Positions 24,563 through 33,595 of a stretch of 38,687 nt of DNA are shown here, in pieces. Position 1 is the first letter of the stretch; each line of letters begins with the position of its first letter. Location of the stretch: positions 1-38,687 of the forward strand of contig JAFQBK010000017.1 of the NCBI GenBank assembly GCA_017399695.1, given 5' to 3'. A program made the position numbers and the translations under genes. The notes beneath the pieces were generated by a model, which made no database searches, was not told where the DNA came from, and worked only from the letters and a program-made list of their open reading frames with translations. Origin of the DNA: Clostridia bacterium. GTDB lineage: Bacteria; Bacillota; Clostridia; UBA1381; UBA9506.

Positions 24563-24596
24563 TTTTTGCCTTGTGCGGTGTGCGCATTTTTCTACA
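24563..24596. repeat. 34-bp dispersed repeat, copy 1
   Basis: The 34 bases are identical to the reverse complement of 30715-30748. Similarity continues less strictly for about 30 nt upstream (AAAGGCTT block). It contains a small TGCG/CGCA hairpin. Confidence 0.8.
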
Positions 24597-24656
24597 TCCC
24601 CAATATCCCTCTTTTTTTATTTTTTCTCTCTTATTTAAACATTTTTCGTAAAAATG

Positions 24657-24685
24657 TTGCAAAATAAAATAAATTATGCTATAAT
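24657..24685 (+). promoter_or_regulatory. Promoter of the rnf operon
   Basis: TTGCAA (24657-24662), 17 nt, TATAAT (24680-24685). Confidence 0.8.
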
Positions 24686-24738
24686 GCTTTCGGCAAGAAA
24701 AAAATAGTGCGGTCGCGCTATTTTTCATACAGACATAC

Positions 24739-24759
24739 GGTGCTTTTAGCACCTTTTTT
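24739..24759 (+). terminator. Intrinsic terminator inside the rnf leader
   Basis: GGTGC (24739-24743), loop TTTTA, GCACC (24749-24753) and six T. A second hairpin, AAAAATAGTGCG with CGCGCTATTTTT, lies just upstream (about 24700-24725). The pair sits between promoter and rnfC, pointing to attenuation control. Confidence 0.7.
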
Positions 24760-24820
24760 CTATTTATGGGCATTGTGAAATGCTTAACATTCCTCGAATT
24801 TTTTGGAAAGGACGGTTCTT

Positions 24821-26146
24821 ATGCGAAAACTAACCTTTTCGGGCGGTATTCATCCGGATGATACCAAGTCACTCACTGCGCATCTTCCCATTGAAGAAAT
24901 CGCGCCGCCCGAGCTATTATATTTTCCGGCACAGCAGCACATCGGTGCGCCGCCGGAAATCATAGTGGATGTTGGAGACAGCGTCCGCTTAGGACAGCCT
25001 TTGACGAAAAGCGAAGCCTTTGTGTTTGCACCACTCGCAAGCAGTGTGTCCGGAACGGTAAAAGACATTGGTCTTTACCTGCATCCAAACGGCACGAAGG
25101 TTCCGACGATTGTGATTGAAAATGACGGTCTGGATACAAAGGCAGAACCCTTAAACACCAAGACGCTGGATGAGCTTTCTCCGAAAGAAATCATCCGATT
25201 AGTGCGCGAGGCAGGTCTTGTCGGTATGGGCGGCGCAGGTTTCCCGACCCACGTCAAGCTCTCGCCCCCACCGGAAAAAGTGGTGACAGATATTATCATC
25301 AACGGTGCGGAGTGCGAACCCTATCTCACGTCGGACCATCGCCTGATGCTGGAGCGCGCAAAAGATGTTATTTTGGGTACACAAGCTGTCATGAAGGTCT
25401 TTTCTTTGGGTACAGCAACGATTGCCATTGAGGAAAATAAACCCGATGCGATTGCCGCTGTTTCCGAAGAAGCAAAGAAGGTTTCCGGCATCCGCGTTGC
25501 CGTTTTGAAAAAGAAATATCCGCAGGGTGCAGAAAAACAGCTGATTTCTGCCATCACCGGACGACAGGTGCCCTCCGGCGGACTGCCGGCTGATATCGGA
25601 TGTGTCGTCTTAAATGTTGGTACGACTGCTGAAATCGCGCAGGTCATTACAAATGGTACGCCGCTTTACCGCCGCGTGGTAACGGTTTCGGGTAATGCTG
25701 TAGCCGAGCCGAAAAACCAGCTCCTGCGTATCGGAACTCCGTTTTCCTACGCATTTTCTCAGTCCGGAGGCTTAACTGAGCCACCGTCGAAAATCATTAT
25801 GGGCGGCCCGATGATGGGTATTGCCACCTGCTCGCAGGACGTGCCGGTGGTTAAAGGAACTTCCGGTATTTTGGCTCTTTCCGAAAAAGAGGCACCCTGG
25901 CGAAACGAGTCTGCCTGCCTCCGTTGCGGAAGATGTACGACAGTCTGCCCGCTCGGACTTGTGCCGTCAGCGCTGACTGCATATGCAAAACTCAAGGATT
26001 TAGAGCAGTGTGAAAAATATCATATTATGGATTGTATGGAATGCGGCAGCTGTTCGTATGTCTGCCCCGCGCAGAGACATATGATTCAGTCCATCCGCTG
26101 GGCAAAATCCGAGCTTCAGAAAAAACGCGCCGCAATGAAAAAATAA
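24821..26146 (+). CDS. rnfC: Rnf complex subunit RnfC
   Basis: RnfC is the peripheral NADH-side subunit of the Rnf complex, which couples ferredoxin oxidation with NAD reduction to sodium or proton export. The 441-residue protein has the flavin and NADH-binding core (MGGAGFPTHVK, then INGAECEPYLTSDHRLM) and, near the C-terminus, two 4Fe-4S motifs CLRCGRCTTVCP and CMECGSCSYVCP. An AAAGGA site lies 8 nt before the ATG at 24821. First gene of the six-gene operon in the usual C-D-G-E-A-B order. Confidence 0.97.
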   Translation: MRKLTFSGGIHPDDTKSLTAHLPIEEIAPPELLYFPAQQHIGAPPEIIVDVGDSVRLGQPLTKSEAFVFAPLASSVSGTVKDIGLYLHPNGTKVPTIVIENDGLDTKAEPLNTKTLDELSPKEIIRLVREAGLVGMGGAGFPTHVKLSPPPEKVVTDIIINGAECEPYLTSDHRLMLERAKDVILGTQAVMKVFSLGTATIAIEENKPDAIAAVSEEAKKVSGIRVAVLKKKYPQGAEKQLISAITGRQVPSGGLPADIGCVVLNVGTTAEIAQVITNGTPLYRRVVTVSGNAVAEPKNQLLRIGTPFSYAFSQSGGLTEPPSKIIMGGPMMGIATCSQDVPVVKGTSGILALSEKEAPWRNESACLRCGRCTTVCPLGLVPSALTAYAKLKDLEQCEKYHIMDCMECGSCSYVCPAQRHMIQSIRWAKSELQKKRAAMKK

Positions 26147-26192
26147 ATTTTGCGGCAAATGCCATTTTCACTATCAGAAAGGAAGGATGTTT

Positions 26193-27188
26193 GTGGCAGA
26201 TAAGCTCCCTGTTCTCTCCTCATCCCCGCACATTCGTACCTCGCGCAGTACGGGCGGTATTATGAGAGACGTTATCATCGCTTTATTACCCGCTCTTTGT
26301 TGCGGCGTTTACTTTTTTGGATTTCGCGCGCTGTTTTTGGTCGTTCTCAGCGTGATTTCCTGCATCGGTTTTGAATATTTATGGCAAAAGCTCCTACATA
26401 AACCCTCAACCCTGCCCGACGGAACGGCAGCGGTTACAGGTCTTCTGTTGGGTCTGAACCTGCCCGTTACAACGCCCTGGTGGACGATGGTTATCGGTGC
26501 TTTTGTTGCCATCATTATTGCAAAACAGCTCTTTGGCGGCACGGGACACAATTTCGTCAATCCCGCCCTTTGCGGTCGTGCATTTTTACTTGCCTCCTGG
26601 CCGGTACTGATGACCCGTTGGGTGCTGCCGTTTGAAACCGGTTTCTTTATCAGCCCGGATGTTGTCTCCTCGGCAACACCACTCGCTATCTTAAAGGGAA
26701 CCGCAGAGGGTGAGCTACCCTCGCTTATTTCGATGTTTTTGGGAAATATCGGCGGCTGCATTGGCGAAACCTCTGCACTCGCACTCCTTTTGGGCGGAAT
26801 TTATCTGGTTCTCCGTGGTGTCATCCGCATTCATACGCCGCTTTCCTTTATTGGTACGGTTGCCGTTCTTAGCTTTTTCTTCTCCTCGGGAGACCTCGGT
26901 GCAACCGAAAGTATGCTCTACCACATCTTCGGCGGCGGTCTGTTTTTAGGAGCAATCTTTATGGCAACCGACTATGTGACCTCTCCGATTACGGGCAAGG
27001 GTCAGATTGTGATGGGCATCGGCTGTGGCGTTCTCACCTTCGTCATCCGTCGTTTCGGCGGATATCCCGAGGGCGCAACCTATGCGATCCTTTTAATGAA
27101 CATCGCAACGCCCTTGATTGACCGATTCACCAAACCGAAAACATTCGGCACTACGAAAAAAGGGGGAGCAAAATATGCAAAAAAATGA
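26193..27188 (+). CDS. rnfD: Rnf complex subunit RnfD
   Basis: A 331-residue membrane subunit with a covalently bound FMN on a threonine, here expected in SSATPLA. Several hydrophobic helices are present, together with the family segment SPHIRTSRSTGGIM at the N-terminus, GTGHNFVNPALCGRAFLL and FMATDYVTSPIT. The GTG at 26193 is preferred because AAAGGAAGG lies 6 nt before it, whereas the ATG at 26187 touches that site. The 3' end overlaps rnfG by 14 nt. Confidence 0.95.
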   Translation: MADKLPVLSSSPHIRTSRSTGGIMRDVIIALLPALCCGVYFFGFRALFLVVLSVISCIGFEYLWQKLLHKPSTLPDGTAAVTGLLLGLNLPVTTPWWTMVIGAFVAIIIAKQLFGGTGHNFVNPALCGRAFLLASWPVLMTRWVLPFETGFFISPDVVSSATPLAILKGTAEGELPSLISMFLGNIGGCIGETSALALLLGGIYLVLRGVIRIHTPLSFIGTVAVLSFFFSSGDLGATESMLYHIFGGGLFLGAIFMATDYVTSPITGKGQIVMGIGCGVLTFVIRRFGGYPEGATYAILLMNIATPLIDRFTKPKTFGTTKKGGAKYAKK

Positions 27189-27771
27189 GAACCCCGTCGT
27201 TTTAGCCGTAATCTTATTCCTGATTACCGCATCTGTCGCTCTGCTTTTGTCCTATACGAACCTATTAACCAAGGATAAAATTGCAGAAAACACAGTCCTT
27301 GAGCAGACAAAAGCGCGTGCTGAGGTAATGACAGATGCCGAAAGCTTTGAAAAAATTGAGCTTTCCACCAGTGAAAACAGTATTGTAAAAGAAATTTATG
27401 TCGCAAAAAGTGCAAGCGGAGAAACCATCGGCCATTGCGTCAGCGTCGCACCGAACGGCTTCGGCGGTCCGATGGAGTTGACCGTTGGAATCCTTTCGGA
27501 TGACAGCTTAAGTGGTGTGGCAATCGTGTCGCACGGAGAAACTCCCGGTCTCGGCTCGAAAGCGCAGGAACCGGATTTTCTGAATCAATTTGTAAATAAG
27601 AGTGTCAAAAAACCGCTTTCCGTAATTAAAAGCGGCACTCCGAATGAAGAAGAAATCATCGCCGTTTCCGGCGCAACCGTCACCTCAACAGCAGTTAAGG
27701 ACGGCATCAATGCGGCGCGCGATGCTGTAGAAGAACTCAAAAACATCGCGGCAAATGCCGCTATAGAGTAA
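27175..27771 (+). CDS. rnfG: Rnf complex subunit RnfG
   Basis: A 198-residue subunit with one N-terminal membrane helix (about 8-28) and an extracytoplasmic domain carrying a covalent FMN at the threonine of the SGATVTS motif near residues 160-166. The segment ETPGLGSKAQEPDFLNQF is typical. The ATG at 27175 has an AGGGGGAG site and lies inside the end of rnfD, giving coupled translation. Confidence 0.95.
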   Translation: MQKNENPVVLAVILFLITASVALLLSYTNLLTKDKIAENTVLEQTKARAEVMTDAESFEKIELSTSENSIVKEIYVAKSASGETIGHCVSVAPNGFGGPMELTVGILSDDSLSGVAIVSHGETPGLGSKAQEPDFLNQFVNKSVKKPLSVIKSGTPNEEEIIAVSGATVTSTAVKDGINAARDAVEELKNIAANAAIE

Positions 27772-27783
27772 GGAGGCGATATC

Positions 27784-28389
27784 ATGCAGATGAAAGAATT
27801 TACCAAAGGCTTAATCAAAGAAAACCCGACATTTGTTCAGCTGCTTGGTATGTGCCCCACGCTCGCGGTCACAACCAGCGTCGCAAACGGCATCGGAATG
27901 GGCCTTTCTGCTACGGTTGTTTTGGTGATGTCAAACCTTTTGATTTCCCTGCTCCGCAAGACCATTCCGGAGAAAATCCGTATCGCATCCTATATCGTTA
28001 TTATTGCAGGCGTCGTCAGCGCGGTTGAAATGCTCCTAAAGGCATTTTTACCCGAGATTTCCAAATCACTCGGTCTGTTTATCCCGCTGATTGTTGTAAA
28101 CTGTATTATTTTAGCCCGTGCAGAGGCTTTTGCTTCTAAAAACACGGTAGGCAACTCGATGCTAGATGGTCTGGGTATCGGCCTCGGCTTTACGGGAGCT
28201 TTAACAATCATCAGTGCCATCCGTGAACTTTTGGGCGCGGGAACCCTTTTGGGCTTTTCCGTGTTCGGCGCGGGTTTTGAGCCGGCAACCATCCTGATTC
28301 TGCCGCCGGGTGCATTTATTGTGCTGGGACTTTTGATTGGTACAATTAACTGGTTGCGCGCGAAAAATGCGGAAGGGGGTAAAAAATAA
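27784..28389 (+). CDS. rnfE: Rnf complex subunit RnfE
   Basis: A 201-residue integral membrane subunit with about six helices. It opens with the typical [20 protein letters not shown] and contains [19 protein letters not shown]. RnfE and RnfA are inverted homologues that hold an iron-sulfur centre in the membrane; each supplies cysteines, here in GMCP and VNCI. AAGGAGG precedes the start. Its last base overlaps the rnfA start (TAATG). Confidence 0.96.
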   Translation: MQMKEFTKGLIKENPTFVQLLGMCPTLAVTTSVANGIGMGLSATVVLVMSNLLISLLRKTIPEKIRIASYIVIIAGVVSAVEMLLKAFLPEISKSLGLFIPLIVVNCIILARAEAFASKNTVGNSMLDGLGIGLGFTGALTIISAIRELLGAGTLLGFSVFGAGFEPATILILPPGAFIVLGLLIGTINWLRAKNAEGGKK

Positions 28390-28976
28390 TGCAAACAATT
28401 GGTGAGCTTGTTTTACTCTCTTTGAGCACGATTTTAGTAAACAACTTCGTGCTTGTAAAATTCCTCGGTATCTGCCCCTTTTTGGGCGTTTCCAAAAAGG
28501 TCAGCACCGCCATCGGTATGAGCCTTGCCGTTACCTTTGTTATGACGGTGGCATCGGCTTTGACCTATTTGGTTCAGGTCTATCTTTTAGATGCGCTCGG
28601 CATCGGCTATATGCAAACGGTTGCCTTTATTTTGGTCATCGCCGTTTTGGTACAGTTTGTCGAGATGGTGATTCAGAAATTCTCCCCTGCGCTTTATAAT
28701 GCGCTGGGCATTTACCTTCCGCTCATTACTACGAACTGCGCTGTTTTGGGTGTGGCACTCTTAAATGTGCAGGAGGGTTACGACTTTATTCACTCCGTAG
28801 TATTCGGCTTCTCCGGCGGTCTTTCGTTTATGCTGGCAATCGTGTTGTTTGCCGGCGTGCGTGAGCGTTTGGAAACCGCCGATATCCCCAAGCCCTTGCA
28901 GGGTTTTCCGATTGCCCTGATTACAGCAGGTCTGATTGCTATGGCGTTTTTGGGCTTTTCCGGTATGAAATTTTAA
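28389..28976 (+). CDS. rnfA: Rnf complex subunit RnfA
   Basis: A 195-residue membrane subunit with about six helices, beginning [20 protein letters not shown] and containing [17 protein letters not shown]. The cysteines in GICP and TNCA are the partners of those in RnfE. It starts on the last base of rnfE and is followed at 12 nt by rnfB. Confidence 0.96.
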   Translation: MQTIGELVLLSLSTILVNNFVLVKFLGICPFLGVSKKVSTAIGMSLAVTFVMTVASALTYLVQVYLLDALGIGYMQTVAFILVIAVLVQFVEMVIQKFSPALYNALGIYLPLITTNCAVLGVALLNVQEGYDFIHSVVFGFSGGLSFMLAIVLFAGVRERLETADIPKPLQGFPIALITAGLIAMAFLGFSGMKF

Positions 28977-28988
28977 GGAGGTGCGCAA

Positions 28989-29780
28989 ATGGAAATTTTA
29001 ACCCCGATTTTAGTTCTTGGCTCTTTGGGCGTTGTCTTTGGCGCACTTTTGGGCGTTGCGGCGAAAGCACTGCGTGTGGATAAGGATGAACGCATCAGTC
29101 AGGTACAGGAGCTTTTATCCGGCGCAAACTGCGGCGGCTGCGGCTATGCCGGCTGTGCGGCTTTTGCCGAGGCAGTTGTAAACGGCGAGGCTGACCCCTC
29201 GCTTTGTTCCGGAACCTCGGAGGAAAACATTCGAAAAATTGCAGAAATTTTAGGCGTCGAGGTCAAGTCCGGACCTCGCATGATTGCCCGTGTGTTGTGT
29301 AGCGGCACCTGCCAAAAAGCAGTGAACAACGCCCGCTATGAGGGCATCTATGACTGCATCGCGGCGGCTCGTTTTGGCGGCGGTGAAAAAGCGTGCAGTT
29401 ATGGCTGTATGGGCTACGGCAGCTGTGCAGGTGCCTGCCCCTTTGGTGCAATCAGCGTAAATGACGGCGTGGCACGAGTGGACGAAACCATTTGTACGGG
29501 TTGCGGCGTTTGTGTTGCTACTTGCCCGAGAAAAGTCATCGAGCTTGTTCCGGCGGCGCAAAACACCTTCGTTCTTTGCAGCTCCAAGGAAAAGGGCGCA
29601 GCGATGAAAAACATCTGCTCTGCCGGCTGTATCGGATGTAAAATCTGTGAAAAGAACTGCCCCGAGGACGCAATCCACGTTACCGATAACGTTGCACACA
29701 TCGACTATGATAAATGTACAGGCTGCGGCATCTGTGCCGAAAAATGCCCGAAAAAAATTATCGGTTATCGAAAGGCTTAA
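28989..29780 (+). CDS. rnfB: Rnf complex subunit RnfB
   Basis: RnfB takes electrons from ferredoxin. The 263-residue protein has one N-terminal helix, a four-cysteine cluster motif of the Fe-S domain (NCGGCGYAGCAAF and the later C in DPSLC) and several 4Fe-4S motifs further on: CSYGCMGYGSCAGACP, CTGCGVCVATCP, CIGCKICEKNCP and CTGCGICAEKCP. The cluster number is in the usual clostridial range. An AAGGAGG site overlaps the rnfA stop. It is the last rnf gene; dus follows after 3 nt. Confidence 0.97.
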   Translation: MEILTPILVLGSLGVVFGALLGVAAKALRVDKDERISQVQELLSGANCGGCGYAGCAAFAEAVVNGEADPSLCSGTSEENIRKIAEILGVEVKSGPRMIARVLCSGTCQKAVNNARYEGIYDCIAAARFGGGEKACSYGCMGYGSCAGACPFGAISVNDGVARVDETICTGCGVCVATCPRKVIELVPAAQNTFVLCSSKEKGAAMKNICSAGCIGCKICEKNCPEDAIHVTDNVAHIDYDKCTGCGICAEKCPKKIIGYRKA

Positions 29781-29783
29781 TCT

Positions 29784-30707
29784 ATGAAACTTTACTTTGC
29801 TCCAATGGAGGGTATTACGACGGCGACATTCCGTCGGACTCATGCGGAACTGTTTGACGGTGCGGATGCTTATTTCGCACCGTTTTTAACACCCTCGGAT
29901 AATGAGAAAATCACAAAAAAGGGAATCGCAGGACTCCTCCCCGACCAAAATCCGCAAGGCACGCCCAGAGCGCAGGTGCTTTGTAATAATGCCCTCGCCT
30001 TTCATAAATTCACCGAAAAAATCAAGTGCTACGGCTTTTCGGAGCTGAACTTAAACCTCGGTTGCCCGTCAAACACCGTCACCCGAAAGGGGCGCGGCGC
30101 AGGCTTTTTGAAAGACAAGACGGCGCTTTCTGCTTTTTTAGACCAGATTTTTGCAGAAAACGATATCCGCATTTCCATCAAAACGCGGACAGGCTATGAA
30201 TCGGGTGAGGAAATGGACGAGCTTGTTTCGATGTACAACCGACACCCCGTCTCACTGCTCATCGTGCACGCCCGTGCCGGTCTTGATTACTATAAGAGCA
30301 CACCGGATTTGGCGGCATTTCGTCGGGCATATGGAAAGTCAAAGCACCCTCTCTGCTATAACGGAGACATCTGCTCCGCCGAGGATTACAATCGCATCAT
30401 CGCAGAATTTCCTGACCTCGACAGCGTGATGATTGGGCGCGGTGCACTCAAAAATCCTGCCTTGTTTCGCGAAATCAGAGGTGGCAAACCGCTCGCGACC
30501 GGGGAGCTGATTGCATTCGCAAGAAAGCTGTGCGAAAACTACCTGCCGGTCATGGGATGCGAAAAATACACCCTGCAAAAGCTCAAGGAAATCTGGGTAT
30601 ATGTGATGCAGAATTTCCCTGACGAACCAAAGCTTTCAAAAGCAATTAAAAAAGCAAACACCCTCGCGGACTTTTTGTCTGCTGTAGAGTGCTTGCCGGA
30701 ATTATAA
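29784..30707 (+). CDS. dus: tRNA-dihydrouridine synthase
   Basis: Dus enzymes reduce uridines in the tRNA D-loop using FMN and NAD(P)H. The 307-residue protein has APMEGITTATFRR at the N-terminus, the catalytic cysteine in NLNLGCPSNTV followed by KGRGAGFL, and SVMIGRGALKNP near the FMN phosphate site. It starts 3 nt after rnfB, so it is read from the rnf transcript, an accidental-looking addition to the operon. Which D-loop position it modifies cannot be told. Confidence 0.93.
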   Translation: MKLYFAPMEGITTATFRRTHAELFDGADAYFAPFLTPSDNEKITKKGIAGLLPDQNPQGTPRAQVLCNNALAFHKFTEKIKCYGFSELNLNLGCPSNTVTRKGRGAGFLKDKTALSAFLDQIFAENDIRISIKTRTGYESGEEMDELVSMYNRHPVSLLIVHARAGLDYYKSTPDLAAFRRAYGKSKHPLCYNGDICSAEDYNRIIAEFPDLDSVMIGRGALKNPALFREIRGGKPLATGELIAFARKLCENYLPVMGCEKYTLQKLKEIWVYVMQNFPDEPKLSKAIKKANTLADFLSAVECLPEL

Positions 30708-30714
30708 AAAGGGC

Positions 30715-30748
30715 TGTAGAAAAATGCGCACACCGCACAAGGCAAAAA
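30715..30748. repeat. 34-bp dispersed repeat, copy 2 (inverted)
   Basis: Exact reverse complement of 24563-24596, lying 7 nt behind the dus stop and before the shared terminator. Confidence 0.8.
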
Positions 30749-30780
30749 AAGCGCATTACGAAGCCTTTCGCATATTAAGA

Positions 30781-30818
30781 ACAAGACGGCAGAAACGATT
30801 TCGTTTCTGCCGTCTTGT
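30781..30818. terminator. Bidirectional terminator between dus and the deaminase
   Basis: A perfect 17-bp stem (30781-30797 with 30802-30818) around ATTT separates two convergent operons. The plus-strand tail is TTTTCGTTT. Confidence 0.9.
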
Positions 30819-30836
30819 TTTCGTTTATGTAATCAA

Positions 30837-31325
30837 TCAATACCCAAATTCCGATGCCAGGGAATCGTCCTTATTAATCCAATCCTCGACACGAATCACA
30901 CGATACTCGTCCGGCGTATCGCGCACGATGACCTCTTTGATGCCTGCGTTGATAATCATGCGCTTACACATCGCACAGCTCGTTGCATTTTCTACAATTT
31001 CGCCGGTTTTAGCATCCGTTCCGACCAGATACATCGTCGATCCAATCATATCGCGACGGGCAGCACTGATGATGCAGTTTGCCTCGGAATGAACCGAACG
31101 GCACAGCTCATACCGCTCTCCGCGGGGGATGTTCAGCTTTTCTCTCTGGCAAAAGCCTAAGTCAATACAGTTCTTTCTTCCGCGCGGTGCGCCGGTATAG
31201 CCCGTAGAAATAATTTCGTCGTTCTTTACCAGAATCGCTCCGTAATTGCGACGCAGGCAGGTGCCGCGTCCCGAAACCGTTTGTGCAATATCCAGATAAT
31301 AGTTGATTTTGTCTCGTCTTTTCAT
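30837..31325 (-). CDS. dCMP-type cytidine/deoxycytidylate deaminase
   Basis: A 162-residue zinc-dependent deaminase that most likely converts dCMP to dUMP, feeding thymidylate synthesis. The zinc site is visible as HSEANCII (HxE) and SCAMCKRM (CxxC); GYTGAPRGRKNC is typical of the dCMP branch, related to ComEB. The ATG at 31325 has a GAGGG site 8 nt upstream, so the extra 11 codons in frame are not used. It is the last gene of the operon, 50 nt behind upp. Confidence 0.9.
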   Translation of the reverse strand: MKRRDKINYYLDIAQTVSGRGTCLRRNYGAILVKNDEIISTGYTGAPRGRKNCIDLGFCQREKLNIPRGERYELCRSVHSEANCIISAARRDMIGSTMYLVGTDAKTGEIVENATSCAMCKRMIINAGIKEVIVRDTPDEYRVIRVEDWINKDDSLASEFGY

Positions 31326-31375
31326 CGGTATCGCCCTCTTTCTTACAATATTTCTCACTGCCTGTGGTTCATTGA

Positions 31376-32005
31376 TTATTTTGTTCCGAACATTCTGTCG
31401 CCGGCATCACCAAAGCCGGGAACAATATATCCCTGCTCATTTAATCCTCTATCCACCGAGCAGACATAAACCTTAACCTCGGGGTGTCTTTCCTCTACAA
31501 GCGCCAAACCCTCGGGCGCTGCAATCAGGCTCATAATTTTAATATCGCTGACACCGCGTTTCTTTAACAAATCAACTGCCGTGCAAACAGAACGACCCGT
31601 CGCAAGCATCGGCTCAAGCACGATGACCTCGGAACTTTCCACATCCGTCGGGAGCTTGCAATAATAGTCCTTCGGCTCGAGCGTTCCTTCCTCACGGCAA
31701 AGACCGATATGGCCGATTTTAATGGACGGCATAATATTTTCAATACCCGATGCCATCACCAAGCCCGAGCGCAGAATCGGAACCAGTGCGAGCTTGATTC
31801 CGCTGATGACCTCAGCCTCTGCCGAGCCGAGCGGAGTATCAATGCTGATTTGCTTTAAGGGCAGGTCACGGGTGACCTCATACCACATCAGCGTGGAGAT
31901 TTCCTTGACCAGCTCACGAAATTCCTTGGTATTGGTTTGGCTGTCACGCAGCATCGTAATTTTGTGCTGAATCAGCGGGTGCTTTACCTCAATTCGATTA
32001 CTCAT
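31376..32005 (-). CDS. upp: Uracil phosphoribosyltransferase
   Basis: UPRT makes UMP from uracil and PRPP in pyrimidine salvage. The 209-residue length is exact for the family. The PRPP loop reads EPMLATGRS where most enzymes have DPMLATGGS; the C-terminal uracil-binding GYIVPGFGDAGDRMFGT is intact. The start overlaps the rpiB end by 4 nt, so translation is coupled. With the deaminase behind it this makes a small pyrimidine unit. Confidence 0.96.
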   Translation of the reverse strand: MSNRIEVKHPLIQHKITMLRDSQTNTKEFRELVKEISTLMWYEVTRDLPLKQISIDTPLGSAEAEVISGIKLALVPILRSGLVMASGIENIMPSIKIGHIGLCREEGTLEPKDYYCKLPTDVESSEVIVLEPMLATGRSVCTAVDLLKKRGVSDIKIMSLIAAPEGLALVEERHPEVKVYVCSVDRGLNEQGYIVPGFGDAGDRMFGTK

Positions 32006-32451
32006 TCTGTCTCCTCCTGTGCCTCTAATGCATGGATTTTATCAATTCGTTTCTGATGGCGTCCACCCTCAAACTCGGCATTCATATATGCTTTTAATAC
32101 AGAAATCGCAAGTTCAGGACCCATCACTCTTCCGCCGAATGCCAAGAAGTTTGCGTCATTGTGGCGCTTGGTCATTTCTGCAGCATACTCTGTTCCTACC
32201 AGCGCACAACGGATGCCGTCAATCTTATTTGCTGCCATTGAGATACCGATGCCCGTACCGCAAATCAAAATACCGAAATCATAGCCGCCATCTAAATAAC
32301 GCTTGCAGGTCTTCTCCGCGATATCGGGATAATCCACTGAATCGGAATTATAAGTGCCGCAATCCGTTACACCCTCGCCAATCGAGGTCAGGTATGTAAT
32401 TAAGGTCTGCTTCAGTTCCAGACCGCCGTGGTCACAACCAATGACAATCAT
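32002..32451 (-). CDS. rpiB: Ribose-5-phosphate isomerase B
   Basis: RpiB interconverts ribulose 5-phosphate and ribose 5-phosphate, supplying PRPP for upp downstream. The 149-residue protein has GCDHGG at the N-terminus and the catalytic cysteine in LICGTGIGISMAANK, followed by RHNDANFLAFGGR. It overlaps both neighbours by 4 nt. Confidence 0.96.
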   Translation of the reverse strand: MIVIGCDHGGLELKQTLITYLTSIGEGVTDCGTYNSDSVDYPDIAEKTCKRYLDGGYDFGILICGTGIGISMAANKIDGIRCALVGTEYAAEMTKRHNDANFLAFGGRVMGPELAISVLKAYMNAEFEGGRHQKRIDKIHALEAQEETE

Positions 32452-33155
32452 TCTTTTTCTCCTTTGTTCTTTTCTTCATATTCTCGCTCTGCCTGCGACG
32501 GGCGCAGGTAAAGCGGCGATATTTCATCGTATGGTAAAAATCCGCTTTCTATTGCCTCTTTTTCTGCCAAAAGCGTCAGGTTTGCCGCTGAAACGATATT
32601 CTGCCGCACATCTGCAAAACAAACGGCATCTCCCAGCACTTCTTTTATTTTCTCCTGATGCACAGCCCCTGCGTCTCCAACAAAGATGCAAGGCTTGTCC
32701 GCATAGCGAGAAAGAAGCTCGTCCATCGTAAGCACCGTCGGTGCAAGCTCGGCGATCAGCTGGTCCCCCTCGCGCCGGTAAACACCGCAGAATACCTCGT
32801 CCACCCGCGCAAACATCGCGGAAATGATGCGTTTGTCGGTCGGGCCGACGCCAAAAGCAAGTGTCTTTAAGCTGTCCACGCAAACGACAGGCTTCGAAAG
32901 TGCCTGTGCAAAGCCCTTAATCGTTGCAACACCGATGCGCACACCGGTAAATGAGCCGGGGCCGACGCCGCAGGCAAAGCCGTCCATATCGGAAAGCGCA
33001 AGCTCTGCCGAGGCAAGCATCTCCTCTATCATCGGCACTAAATGCACCGAATGGGTCTTCTTCTGATTCAGGGTATATTCACAAATGATTTCGCCGTTAT
33101 CAACCACCGCCGCTGTTGCAGCCTGTGTGGAAGTATCAATTCCAAGTAAACGCAT
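32448..33155 (-). CDS. tsaB: tRNA threonylcarbamoyladenosine protein TsaB
   Basis: TsaB joins TsaD and TsaE in making t6A37 on tRNAs that read ANN codons. The 235-residue protein shows LGIDTSTQ at the N-terminus and VGPGSFTGVRIGVATIKG, marks of the inactive ASKHA-fold partner. TsaE is encoded 1 nt upstream; tsaD and a RimI acetyltransferase, often next in this cluster, are replaced here by rpiB. Confidence 0.95.
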   Translation of the reverse strand: MRLLGIDTSTQAATAAVVDNGEIICEYTLNQKKTHSVHLVPMIEEMLASAELALSDMDGFACGVGPGSFTGVRIGVATIKGFAQALSKPVVCVDSLKTLAFGVGPTDKRIISAMFARVDEVFCGVYRREGDQLIAELAPTVLTMDELLSRYADKPCIFVGDAGAVHQEKIKEVLGDAVCFADVRQNIVSAANLTLLAEKEAIESGFLPYDEISPLYLRPSQAEREYEEKNKGEKE

Positions 33156-33156
33156 A

Positions 33157-33591
33157 TCAGCACGGCTCCTTCACAGTAATTCTACGTCCGTCATCACCTG
33201 CCCTAAGGTCTCTGGCAATCGTTACGGTATAGCGACGAGCAGGAAGGCTGTTTTTTATCTGCTCCGGCCACTCAATCAGGCACACGGCGTCTTGATTTAA
33301 GTAATCGTCAAAGCCGATTTCTACAAGCTCATCCTCATCCTCAATCCGATACATATCAAAATGGTAAATCCGCATTCCGTCCGCACCGTCATACTCGTTC
33401 ACGATGGTAAAGGTCGGACTGTTTACGATATCCTGCACACCGAAAAAATCGCACACGCCTTTGGTAAAGATGGTTTTTCCGACACCCAACTCTCCCGAAA
33501 GGCAGACAACATCCCCCGGTGTCAGTTTTTTAGCAAACTCACGCGCAAAGGCAAAGGTCTCTTTTTCACCCTGCGTCAGTTGTTCAAACAT
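33157..33591 (-). CDS. tsaE: tRNA threonylcarbamoyladenosine ATPase TsaE
   Basis: TsaE is the small ATPase of the t6A complex. The 144-residue protein has the P-loop GELGVGKTIF near residues 34-43 and the later SPTFTIVNEY and HFDMYRI segments. It starts 4 nt behind the Pro/Thr-rich membrane protein gene and is followed by tsaB. Confidence 0.95.
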   Translation of the reverse strand: MFEQLTQGEKETFAFAREFAKKLTPGDVVCLSGELGVGKTIFTKGVCDFFGVQDIVNSPTFTIVNEYDGADGMRIYHFDMYRIEDEDELVEIGFDDYLNQDAVCLIEWPEQIKNSLPARRYTVTIARDLRAGDDGRRITVKEPC

Positions 33592-33595
33592 CGGC

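Larger units (their letters stand above)
24319..24656. other. Gene-free region with two repeats and a hairpin
   Basis: No coding region is supported. It holds branched repeat copy 2 (24391-24456), a strong hairpin GAAGAAATTCGTCA/TGACGAATTTCTTC (about 24477-24506), a 7-bp hairpin ACACGTA/TACGTGT and the 34-bp repeat (24563-24596). Confidence 0.75.
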
